Below are positions 1 to 6,105 of a DNA stretch of 7,936 nucleotides, piece after piece; positions within the stretch are counted from its first letter, which is position 1, and every line of letters begins with the position of its first letter. The position numbers and the translations under genes were made by a program. Origin of the DNA: an uncultured Bacilli bacterium (GTDB lineage: Bacteria > Bacillota_I > Bacilli_A > RF39 > UBA660). The notes beneath the pieces are model-generated. The model worked only from the letters and a program-made list of their open reading frames with translations, did no database searches and was not told where the DNA came from. Location of the stretch: assembly GCA_947630585.1 (NCBI GenBank), contig CANRIE010000098.1:1-7936 (forward strand), read 5' to 3'.

Positions 1-291
1 AAGATGTATGTAAGAAGAATAATTGATTATATTGCTAAATACTATGTTGAGTTAGGTGGGTGTGATGCAATTGTCTTTACAGCAGGAGTAGGTGAAAATA
101 GTGCTGCCGTTCGCCGTCAAGTTATTGAAGGACTTTCAGTTTTAGGAGTTAAATTAGACTATGATAAAAATGAGATTAGAGGTAAAGTTCAAAAGATTTC
201 AGCAAGTGACTCTAGTATCAAAGTCTATGTAATTCCAACAGATGAAGAATTAATGATAGCAAGAGATACATTAGAATTAATAAATAGTTAG
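1..291 (+). CDS. ackA: acetate kinase, C-terminal part (5' end outside window)
   Basis: This is the last 96 codons of acetate kinase, the cytoplasmic enzyme that interconverts acetyl phosphate + ADP and acetate + ATP in the Pta-AckA pathway of overflow or fermentative metabolism. The reading frame is open from base 1, so the ATG at base 4 is an internal Met, not the start. Visible family signatures are DAIVFTAGVGENS, the nucleotide-binding loop of the ASKHA fold, and the C-terminal PTDEELMIARDT, which is typical of acetate kinases rather than butyrate kinases. The stop is TAG at 289-291. The next gene starts 9 bases later and uses AGGATG, just after this stop, as its ribosome binding site, so the two genes are probably co-transcribed. 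Only the C-terminal quarter or so is visible, so the integrity of the rest cannot be judged. Confidence 0.95.
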   Translation, partial: KMYVRRIIDYIAKYYVELGGCDAIVFTAGVGENSAAVRRQVIEGLSVLGVKLDYDKNEIRGKVQKISASDSSIKVYVIPTDEELMIARDTLELINS

Positions 292-300
292 GATGATTAT

Positions 301-1263
301 ATGTTTAAAGATATTTTTGAATTAATAAAAAGTTTTAAAAAAATAGTTTTAGCTCGCCATGTAGGAGTTGACCCTGATGCTATGGCATCAACCATGGCTT
401 TAAAAGATAGTATTAAATTAACATTTCCTGAAAAGGAAGTTTATGCTGTTGGAAGTGGGTCTATGAGATTTAATTATTTTGGTAAATTAGATAGACTTGA
501 AGATATGAAAAATTCTTTATTAATAGTTTTAGATACTCCGGATATAAGAAGAATTGATGGTGTTAATTTAAGTGACTTTTTAAAAATAGTTAAAATTGAT
601 CATCATCCTTTTGTTGAAAAGTTTGGAGATATTGAATACATTGATGATACTGCAAGTAGTGCTTCGGAACTAGTTTTAGAGTTAATTAATGAAACGGATT
701 TATTAATGGATAAAAATATCGCATCTAAAATATATTTAGGAATTGTAAGTGATACTAATCGGTTTATGTTTAATAATTCAACTGGAAAAACATTTAGATT
801 AGTTGCTAAAATGCTTGATGAATATGAAATTGAAATAGATAAGTTATATGAACCATTATATTTAAGACCTTTAAATGAGGTGAGATTAGAAGGGTATATT
901 GGACTTAATTTAAAATTAACTCCAAATGGGGTTATCTATATTAAATTAACGAAAGAAATTCTTGATGAATATGAAGTTGATGCAGCAAGTCCTGGAAATA
1001 TGATAAATAACTTTAATTATATAAATGAAGCAATTGTCTGGGTGTTTTTTACAGAAGATGAAAAAAATAATAATATCAGGGTATCTGCGAGATCCCGTGG
1101 ACCTATTATTAACACGACTTTAAGTAAATATAATGGGGGAGGCCATAAATATGCAAGTGGGGCTCGAATTACAGATATGAGCGAGAGCGACGCAATAATT
1201 AAAGATTTAGATGATTTATGTAAAGAATATAAAGAATTGGAGAGTGATACTTTTGCAAATTAA
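301..1263 (+). CDS. nrnA: DHH/DHHA1 phosphoesterase, NrnA-like (oligoribonuclease / pAp phosphatase)
   Basis: This 320-residue cytoplasmic phosphoesterase matches the usual length of the NrnA (B. subtilis YtqI) family, which degrades very short RNA or linear dinucleotides and dephosphorylates 3'-phosphoadenosine 5'-phosphate. The metal-binding DHH domain motifs are in order: ARHVGVDPDAMAS (H20, D24, D26), VLDTPD (D78), KIDHHP (D100-H101-H102) and GIVSDTNRF (D151). The C-terminal DHHA1 substrate-binding domain has the signature GGGHKYASGA (279-288), preceded by VSARSRG. No key residue is missing. The ATG at 301 follows AGGATGAT at proper spacing. It lies between ackA and ysxC in one tight run. 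The exact substrate preference (nanoRNA, pAp, or pGpG/pApA) cannot be read from sequence; related DHH-DHHA1 proteins include GdpP, but this one lacks GdpP's membrane, PAS and GGDEF parts. Confidence 0.92.
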   Translation: MFKDIFELIKSFKKIVLARHVGVDPDAMASTMALKDSIKLTFPEKEVYAVGSGSMRFNYFGKLDRLEDMKNSLLIVLDTPDIRRIDGVNLSDFLKIVKIDHHPFVEKFGDIEYIDDTASSASELVLELINETDLLMDKNIASKIYLGIVSDTNRFMFNNSTGKTFRLVAKMLDEYEIEIDKLYEPLYLRPLNEVRLEGYIGLNLKLTPNGVIYIKLTKEILDEYEVDAASPGNMINNFNYINEAIVWVFFTEDEKNNNIRVSARSRGPIINTTLSKYNGGGHKYASGARITDMSESDAIIKDLDDLCKEYKELESDTFAN

Positions 1264-1846
1264 AAGTGCTAAACTAGATATAATTGCAGTAAGACGAAGT
1301 CAATATCCGAACGAAAAGAAACCAGAATTCTTGTTAGTTGGCCGAAGTAACGTTGGAAAAAGCAGTTTCATTAATACCATATTAGGTCAAAAAAATCTAG
1401 CAAGAACCTCATCTCGTCCTGGAAAAACGCAAACTCTAAATTTCTATTTAGTAAATGATTCTCTTTATTTAATAGATGTTCCAGGATATGGATATGCATC
1501 AGTTAATCAAGAACAACAAAAGAAAATGGGAATGCTAATTGAAGAATATTTAGAAAAAAGGGAAGAATTAAAACGAGTATTTATGTTAGTTGATTTTAGA
1601 ATAAAACCAACTGAGAATGATTTACTTATGTATCAATTCTTAAAATACTATAATATACCAGTTACGGTTATTTTAACAAAATATGATAAAGTTGCAGCAT
1701 CTAAAAAAGATAGAAATTTAAAATTAATTAAAGATACCCTTAATTTAGCAGTTGGGGATGATTATGTTTTATTCTCAAGTGTTAGTAAAAAAGGACGAAG
1801 CGAAGTTCTTGATATTATAGAAAATTTTTTAATTGAAACAATATGA
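1253..1846 (+). CDS. ysxC: ribosome biogenesis GTPase YsxC/YihA (EngB)
   Basis: This TRAFAC-class GTPase is needed for late assembly of the large ribosomal subunit; the B. subtilis orthologue is essential. I place the start at the TTG at 1253, giving 197 residues that begin MQIKSAKLDIIAV, which lines up with the B. subtilis YsxC N-terminus and its length of about 195. A longer frame from 1211 adds 14 residues with no family resemblance. GGAGAGTG just upstream is the likely ribosome binding site. The G motifs are all present: G1 GRSNVGKS (30-37), the G2 region ARTSSRPGKTQTLNF (50-64), G3 DVPG (75-78), G4 TKYD (142-145) and G5 SSVSKKG (175-181). The gene overlaps the end of nrnA by 11 bases, which with the weak TTG start suggests translational coupling. 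The TGA stop here shows that TGA is not a Trp codon in this organism. Confidence 0.93.
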   Translation: MQIKSAKLDIIAVRRSQYPNEKKPEFLLVGRSNVGKSSFINTILGQKNLARTSSRPGKTQTLNFYLVNDSLYLIDVPGYGYASVNQEQQKKMGMLIEEYLEKREELKRVFMLVDFRIKPTENDLLMYQFLKYYNIPVTVILTKYDKVAASKKDRNLKLIKDTLNLAVGDDYVLFSSVSKKGRSEVLDIIENFLIETI

Positions 1847-1875
1847 TTGACAAAACCTTAATTTTATCATAAAAT
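1847..1875 (+). promoter_or_regulatory. sigma-A-type promoter for sepF
   Basis: A perfect -35 TTGACA (1847-1852) begins one base past the ysxC stop. A 17-base spacer leads to TAAAAT (1870-1875, five of six consensus bases). Transcription would begin near 1882, leaving a very short leader before the sepF ribosome binding site. An 8-bp all-A/T inverted repeat with a TCA loop (1859-1877) overlaps the -10. It could be an operator or simply reflect composition. Confidence 0.75.
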
Positions 1876-1888
1876 TATATTTGACAAT

Positions 1889-1895
1889 AAGGAGG
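1889..1895 (+). promoter_or_regulatory. ribosome binding site that decides the sepF start
   Basis: AAGGAGG lies 5 bases before the second of two adjacent ATG codons (1898 and 1901) and only 2 bases before the first. The spacing favours initiation at 1901, which also gives the MGLDKIKGFF N-terminus expected for SepF. Confidence 0.75.
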
Positions 1896-1900
1896 ATATG

Positions 1901-2344
1901 ATGGGATTAGATAAGATTAAAGGTTTTTTTGGTGGAAATCAAGAAAATAATAATGTAAATAATGAACCTATGGAAAATAATATTGTTAATGAAGATGAAT
2001 ATTATGATACAAAAAGGGAAGCATTTAAAGATATAAGTAATGCTAGTAAAATGATTTTGTTTGAGCCAAGAGCTTATTCTGAAAGTCAACAAATAGCTGA
2101 TTTCTTAAAGAAAAGAAGTACGGTTGTTGTTAATTTAAAAAGAGTTACTCCTGATCAAGCCAAAAGAATCGTTGATTTTTTAAGCGGAACTTTGTATGCT
2201 ATAAATGGTGGTTTACAAAAACTTGGAACAGGTATTTTCTTATGTACTCCAAATAATGTTGATGTTGAGGGTACAATTACAGATGAAAATAAAGAAAAGA
2301 CTGTTAAAAAAGATATTAAAGATGATGAAGAAGTTGATTGGTAA
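1901..2344 (+). CDS. sepF: cell division protein SepF
   Basis: SepF is a cytoplasmic, membrane-associated partner of FtsZ that helps tether Z-ring filaments and assemble the septum in Gram-positive bacteria. The 147-residue product has the standard three parts. First is a short N-terminal membrane-binding amphipathic helix (MGLDKIKGFFGG). Next is an Asn/Glu-rich flexible linker (about 13-45). Last is the SepF core (about 50-125), with ILFEPRAYSESQQIADFLKK, VVVNLKRV and the glycine-containing KRIVDFLSGTLYAINGG segment that forms the dimer and FtsZ-binding face. The C-terminal tail is charged and ends EEVDW. In many Bacillota sepF sits in the division cluster with ylmE/ylmG and divIVA. Here it stands alone with its own promoter (1847-1875) and terminator (2328-2356), a monocistronic unit between ysxC and a surface-protein operon. 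Confidence 0.95.
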   Translation: MGLDKIKGFFGGNQENNNVNNEPMENNIVNEDEYYDTKREAFKDISNASKMILFEPRAYSESQQIADFLKKRSTVVVNLKRVTPDQAKRIVDFLSGTLYAINGGLQKLGTGIFLCTPNNVDVEGTITDENKEKTVKKDIKDDEEVDW

Positions 2345-2356
2345 CTTCTTTTTTTT
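2328..2356 (+). terminator. intrinsic terminator of sepF, overlapping its stop codon
   Basis: An 8-bp perfect stem, AAGAAGTT (2328-2335) with AACTTCTT (2343-2350), encloses the loop GATTGGT. The Ts run on to 2356, giving a tail of 8 Ts counting the end of the stem. The TAA stop of sepF (2342-2344) sits inside the hairpin, so the last codons of sepF form the 5' arm. Confidence 0.8.
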
Positions 2357-2377
2357 AGTTTGATTGCAAAAAAAATA

Positions 2378-2406
2378 TTGTATTTTTAAATATCTGATGT
2401 TATAAT
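2378..2406 (+). promoter_or_regulatory. extended -10 promoter for the adhesin-sortase operon
   Basis: TATAAT (2401-2406, perfect) is preceded by TGT, giving the extended -10 form TGnTATAAT. A -35-like TTGTAT (2378-2383) is exactly 17 bases upstream. Transcription would start near 2413, about 20 bases before the adhesin ATG. The 7-bp inverted repeat AAAAATA-TTG-TATTTTT (2371-2387) covers the -35. It may be a regulatory site or a composition effect. Confidence 0.75.
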
Positions 2407-2432
2407 TTAACTATACTAGAAAGAAGGTAAGT

Positions 2433-4964
2433 ATGAAAAATAATAAAATAGCGTTTTTAGCACCTCTATTAATGGTAATATGTGCAGTTGGAGTATTATT
2501 AATTGGAAAATCTTATTCAGCAAGTGATACTTCAACAGGAGAAGCAACTGGTAAAGTTCAAACTACAAATTGGTATTATGTAAGAAGAAATATGTATTCT
2601 CATTATTATGTAAGTCATAATAGTACCGAAAGAGATGGAATAAAAACAGCTAGTGGGACAATTTTAATTAAAAATGGTGATAGAACGAAGAGTAATGATG
2701 GAGCTGCAGCTGTTGCAGTTTATTGTGCTCAACAAGGCTATGGTAATTCATCATCAGCTCATACGAGGTATACACTTGCTAAAGCCGTAAAAAAAGGTTT
2801 TATTACTAATAAAGCTAGTAAAATTTTAGATGCCATGATGAAGTATGCATATCCATATATTACCTTAACTGATTTAAAAGAGGCTTTAAAGAATCCAACT
2901 TATGGATTAGATAGTGGTGTTTATGATAAATATAGTTTTGATAAATTAAATGCCCAGGAGGCTATGACAGCAGTTCAGGCTTCTATTTGGAATGCAACTA
3001 AAAATAAAGATAATTATTATAAATTTGGTGGTACGTTAAGTAAAATTTCTTCAAGACAATCAAGTTTTGCCCTTTTTGGGGCAGTTAATTGGCAAAGCTG
3101 TGCTGGATATAGAACGGGAAGTGGTTTATATAAAACAATTTTAACGAGTGAAGAAGAAGAGTGGTATAAAGAAAGTAAATGTGATACCTCAGGAGAATTT
3201 TATAAAAATGTGTTTAAATTACGGGCAGATGGAAATATTGAAAATAGAGTTAATACTTTAGTAAAATGGTATGCAAATTTATATAATAAAGTAACAGAGG
3301 ATGATAGTCTTCCAAATGTTACAGTTAAGTCATCAAATTTTCAAAGAGAAGGCGATACTTTAACCTTAAATGTAACTATTGATTCTGAAAATCATGATTA
3401 TGAAATAACATTTAAAAATCAAGCAGGCGATGTGATTTTAGCTAAACAAAAAGCGACAGGTGATGCTAACGGTAATACATTTACAATTAAAGGTTTACCT
3501 GCTACAACAACGATTGTAACGGCAACAGTTGATTTAACATCAGTTAAAAAGAATGTATATTATTATTGGGGTAGTGGTCAAGATTGGATAGGTGTTAATT
3601 CAGGAAATCATAGTGAAGATTTAACAATTACTAATCAAGGTTCAGGCCAAATAGATGTTTATAAAGTTGCTAATCAAAGTATTAATGTTGAGGTTTCTTA
3701 TTCCGAATCTCCAAGCGGTGATAATAAATGTGGAGCAGGTTGTCTACCTGATGCTAAATTTATTCTTTATGCTAATGATAAAAAAACTATAATTGATGAA
3801 TTTACATCAAGTGATGTTAAACATACAACCGAAAATCTTGCAGATGGAACCTATTATTTATATGAATTAGATGCTCCTTATGGATATACAAAATATAAAT
3901 ATAATGGTGCTAATGTTGATTCTGATGGTTATATAAAAATAGATATTTCAAATGGAAATGCTGCATCAGTTGTTGTTAATAATGATGTAATTAAAGTTTG
4001 TTTCAAAAAAATTGATAGTGTAACAAAAGAAGTAATTGATGGTGTTGAGTTACAAGTTGAAGATGCTGAGGGTAGTGTATATGAAATATTTACAACCTCA
4101 TCTCAACAAGGAAATTATTGCCTACCTGATGGACAACTTGAATCTGGATATTATTACTTAAATGAAACAGTTACTCCATCTGGTTATGGTGCTCCTGATA
4201 GGGTTTATAAATTCTCAGTTGGTGATGCAAATCCTGATGATGTTGTTGTTGATTATGAAACTAAAGATATTATTAATGCTCAAAATGTTAATGGAGTCGT
4301 AACTGTTGAGAATAAACCGGGAACTTTAATAAGTAAATCAGATATTACAACTGGAGCTTGTGTTGCAGGTGCTCATTTAATTGTTAAAGATAGTGAAGGT
4401 AAGCAAGTTGATGAATGGACTTCATCTTGTGAGGACGGAAAAGATACTTATACTCTAAAACTTGATGAAGGAAAATATACGTTAATTGAAGAAACAGCTC
4501 CTGATGGTTATGCAACAGCATCCCAAATTGAATTTTCAGTTGATGCAAGTGGCAAGGTTAGTACTTCCCTTGAAATGAAAGATGATCCAATTAATGTATG
4601 TTTCATGAAAGTAAGTGGTACTAAAGAAGGAATTCCAAATGCTGAATTTACAATCCTTGATTCTGAAGGAAAAGTATATAAAACTTTTAAATCTACTGAT
4701 ACTGATGTTTGCTTCCAACGTATGCCAGTTGGAAAATATACAATTCGTGAAACCAAAGCCCCAGAAGGGTATGAAAAATTAGAGAAAGATATTGAAATTG
4801 AAGTTAAAGATACAAAAGAAACTCAAACATTTAAAATTAATAATGAAACAACAACTGAGAAAACTGCTCAAAATTCATCTCAACTAGTGATTATTATAGC
4901 ATCCATATTTATGGTATTTGGATTAGGATTGGTTGGCTACTATGGCTACAAAAAACAAAGTTAA
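2433..4964 (+). CDS. thioester-domain (TED/TQXA) surface adhesin with four SpaA/Cna_B-like repeats
   Basis: This is an 843-residue secreted, wall-anchored adhesin. A signal peptide (about 1-30, K-rich start, hydrophobic core 7-25, SYSA before the likely cleavage) is followed by a thioester domain (about 45-285). There Cys98 in VYCAQQGY and Gln182 in AVQASIWNAT match the Cys and the TQxAxW-type Gln that form the internal thioester in TED adhesins, which bind host or surface amines covalently. A beta-rich spacer spans about 290-415. Four SpaA-like beta domains follow, each ending in an E-box: YELDAPYGY (E478), NETVTPSGY (E578), IEETAPDGY (E686) and RETKAPEGY (E773). Lys526, Lys635 and Lys726 with N627, D717 and N803/N804 could form isopeptide bonds in repeats 2-4; repeat 1 lacks an obvious Lys. 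The C-terminus has a hydrophobic stretch (818-838) then KKQS, but no LPXTG; TEKTA (808-812) occupies its place. Eleven mature cysteines are unusual. The ATG follows AAGAAGG by 5 bases. The adjacent sortase is the presumed anchor enzyme. Confidence 0.9.
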   Translation: MKNNKIAFLAPLLMVICAVGVLLIGKSYSASDTSTGEATGKVQTTNWYYVRRNMYSHYYVSHNSTERDGIKTASGTILIKNGDRTKSNDGAAAVAVYCAQQGYGNSSSAHTRYTLAKAVKKGFITNKASKILDAMMKYAYPYITLTDLKEALKNPTYGLDSGVYDKYSFDKLNAQEAMTAVQASIWNATKNKDNYYKFGGTLSKISSRQSSFALFGAVNWQSCAGYRTGSGLYKTILTSEEEEWYKESKCDTSGEFYKNVFKLRADGNIENRVNTLVKWYANLYNKVTEDDSLPNVTVKSSNFQREGDTLTLNVTIDSENHDYEITFKNQAGDVILAKQKATGDANGNTFTIKGLPATTTIVTATVDLTSVKKNVYYYWGSGQDWIGVNSGNHSEDLTITNQGSGQIDVYKVANQSINVEVSYSESPSGDNKCGAGCLPDAKFILYANDKKTIIDEFTSSDVKHTTENLADGTYYLYELDAPYGYTKYKYNGANVDSDGYIKIDISNGNAASVVVNNDVIKVCFKKIDSVTKEVIDGVELQVEDAEGSVYEIFTTSSQQGNYCLPDGQLESGYYYLNETVTPSGYGAPDRVYKFSVGDANPDDVVVDYETKDIINAQNVNGVVTVENKPGTLISKSDITTGACVAGAHLIVKDSEGKQVDEWTSSCEDGKDTYTLKLDEGKYTLIEETAPDGYATASQIEFSVDASGKVSTSLEMKDDPINVCFMKVSGTKEGIPNAEFTILDSEGKVYKTFKSTDTDVCFQRMPVGKYTIRETKAPEGYEKLEKDIEIEVKDTKETQTFKINNETTTEKTAQNSSQLVIIIASIFMVFGLGLVGYYGYKKQS

Positions 4965-5604
4965 AAAAGAAGAGACCATACTTATCATAGTAGGGTCTCT
5001 CTTACTAATCATATCTTTTATTCTTTTTCATTATGAGAAAATCTTAAGTATTAGTGATGCAATTTATAATAATATTCAAGCTGAAATTTATAAAGAGAAT
5101 GTGAAAGATGAAGATAATTTAGAAGTAAATATTAATACTAATTATATTGATAAAAAAGATGATGATAATAGTCCAACTTCTAATTCAGGAAGTCCTAATT
5201 ATATTGGTTTTATAGAAATTGATAAAATTAATTTAAGACAAGGCTTTTTATCTAAAAATTCTTATTATAATCATATTGATTATCATGTTCAAATTCTTAA
5301 AGTATCAGACTTACCTGATGTTATTGGAGGAAACTTAATTTTAGCTGCTCATTCTGGAAATAGTTATATATCATATTTTCATAATCTTTATAAATTAAAT
5401 TTAGGTGATATAGCTAAAATATATTATAATGGTAAAATATATCGTTATGAAATAGTTAATATTTATAAAGAAAAAAAAGATGGTAGTGTAAATATTTATC
5501 GTGATTTAGAAAAAACTTGTTTAACTCTTATTACTTGTACAAGAAATGATTCTAAAACTCAAACTATTTATATTTTAGAACTTATTGGAGTTGAAACTTA
5601 TTAG
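4942..5604 (+). CDS. sortase (class uncertain) paired with the adhesin
   Basis: This membrane-anchored cysteine transpeptidase probably cleaves the sorting signal of the overlapping adhesin and links it to the cell wall or to another subunit. From the ATG at 4942 it has 220 residues. There is a lysine-rich N-terminus, one membrane segment (about 12-30), a charged low-complexity stalk (about 40-85), and a sortase beta-barrel opening with YIGFIEIDKINL (87-98). The catalytic His is H137 in LAAHSGNSY and the Cys is C199 in LTLITCTRND. The usual Arg 9-13 residues after the Cys is not present: SKTQTIYI occupies that strand and the only nearby Arg is R201. The single N-terminal anchor and small size fit class B, D or E-like enzymes better than class C, since no lid or C-terminal membrane segment is seen. 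It overlaps the adhesin by 23 bases. A TTG at 4933 is in frame with AGGA just upstream and could instead be the start. Confidence 0.9.
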   Translation: MATKNKVKKEETILIIVGSLLLIISFILFHYEKILSISDAIYNNIQAEIYKENVKDEDNLEVNINTNYIDKKDDDNSPTSNSGSPNYIGFIEIDKINLRQGFLSKNSYYNHIDYHVQILKVSDLPDVIGGNLILAAHSGNSYISYFHNLYKLNLGDIAKIYYNGKIYRYEIVNIYKEKKDGSVNIYRDLEKTCLTLITCTRNDSKTQTIYILELIGVETY

Positions 5605-5608
5605 GAGG
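5603..5608 (+). promoter_or_regulatory. strong ribosome binding site overlapping the sortase stop
   Basis: AGGAGG shares its first two bases with the TAG stop of the sortase gene and lies 5 bases before the next ATG (5614). This is the best Shine-Dalgarno in the cassette and suggests that the small membrane protein is made efficiently and coupled to sortase translation. Confidence 0.7.
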
Positions 5609-5613
5609 TATTT

Positions 5614-6105
5614 ATGTTTAAAGATCCTTTTGTTATTAGTAGTATTATATTAGCTTTAAGTTTTATTCTTATACTAATATGGAATTTAAAATTAAAAAAT
5701 AAGTGGATTAAAATTACATTTCTAGTTTTAGCAATTGTCTATTTAGTTACAATATTTATATTAGATAATAATTTTGTAAATAGTTTATTAACAAGCTTAA
5801 TTACTTATATTTGGTATCCTAATTATTTATTATTTATAGTAACTATAATTATATCAATTATAATATTTATAATAACTTTATTTAAGAAAAAATTAAAATC
5901 TAAATATAAAATAATCAATTATATCTTATTTTGTTTTCTTTTCACTATTTATATAATATATTTAAGACAAGATATTGATACCTCTTTATATAGTGAATTA
6001 TATAGTAGTAAAAGTTTAATTCTTCTTAGAATAGGAACTATTTCGTTTCTAGTTTGGTTAATTATAGCAATTATTTTTAAAGTAGGTGATAAGTATGAAA
6101 AGTAG
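5614..6105 (+). CDS. small multi-pass membrane protein of unknown function, sortase operon
   Basis: I do not recognise this protein. It has 163 residues, is rich in Ile, Leu and Phe, and has about five predicted membrane segments (roughly 7-25, 33-50, 70-90, 100-117 and 135-155). Short lysine-rich loops follow the first and third segments (KLKNK at 26-30; KKKLKSK at 91-97), suggesting those loops face the cytoplasm. A more polar loop (119-133, RQDIDTSLYSELYSS) would then be outside or near the surface. No catalytic motif is visible. The start is fixed by AGGAGG at 5603-5608. It sits 9 bases after the sortase and overlaps the next membrane-protein gene by 11 bases, so all are probably one transcript. 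A role as partner of the sortase or adhesin export is inference from position only. The very AT-rich codon use follows from its hydrophobic composition. Confidence 0.8.
   Translation: MFKDPFVISSIILALSFILILIWNLKLKNKWIKITFLVLAIVYLVTIFILDNNFVNSLLTSLITYIWYPNYLLFIVTIIISIIIFIITLFKKKLKSKYKIINYILFCFLFTIYIIYLRQDIDTSLYSELYSSKSLILLRIGTISFLVWLIIAIIFKVGDKYEK

Noticed and set aside
1907..2092. Minus-strand frame of 61 codons opposite sepF
   Set aside because: It is a shadow of the Asn-rich SepF linker; hydrophobic only because AAT/AAA codons read as Ile/Phe on the other strand.
4508..4756. Two overlapping minus-strand frames of 60 and 82 codons
   Set aside because: They lie wholly inside the adhesin gene opposite a SpaA repeat, have no ribosome binding site and no recognisable domain.
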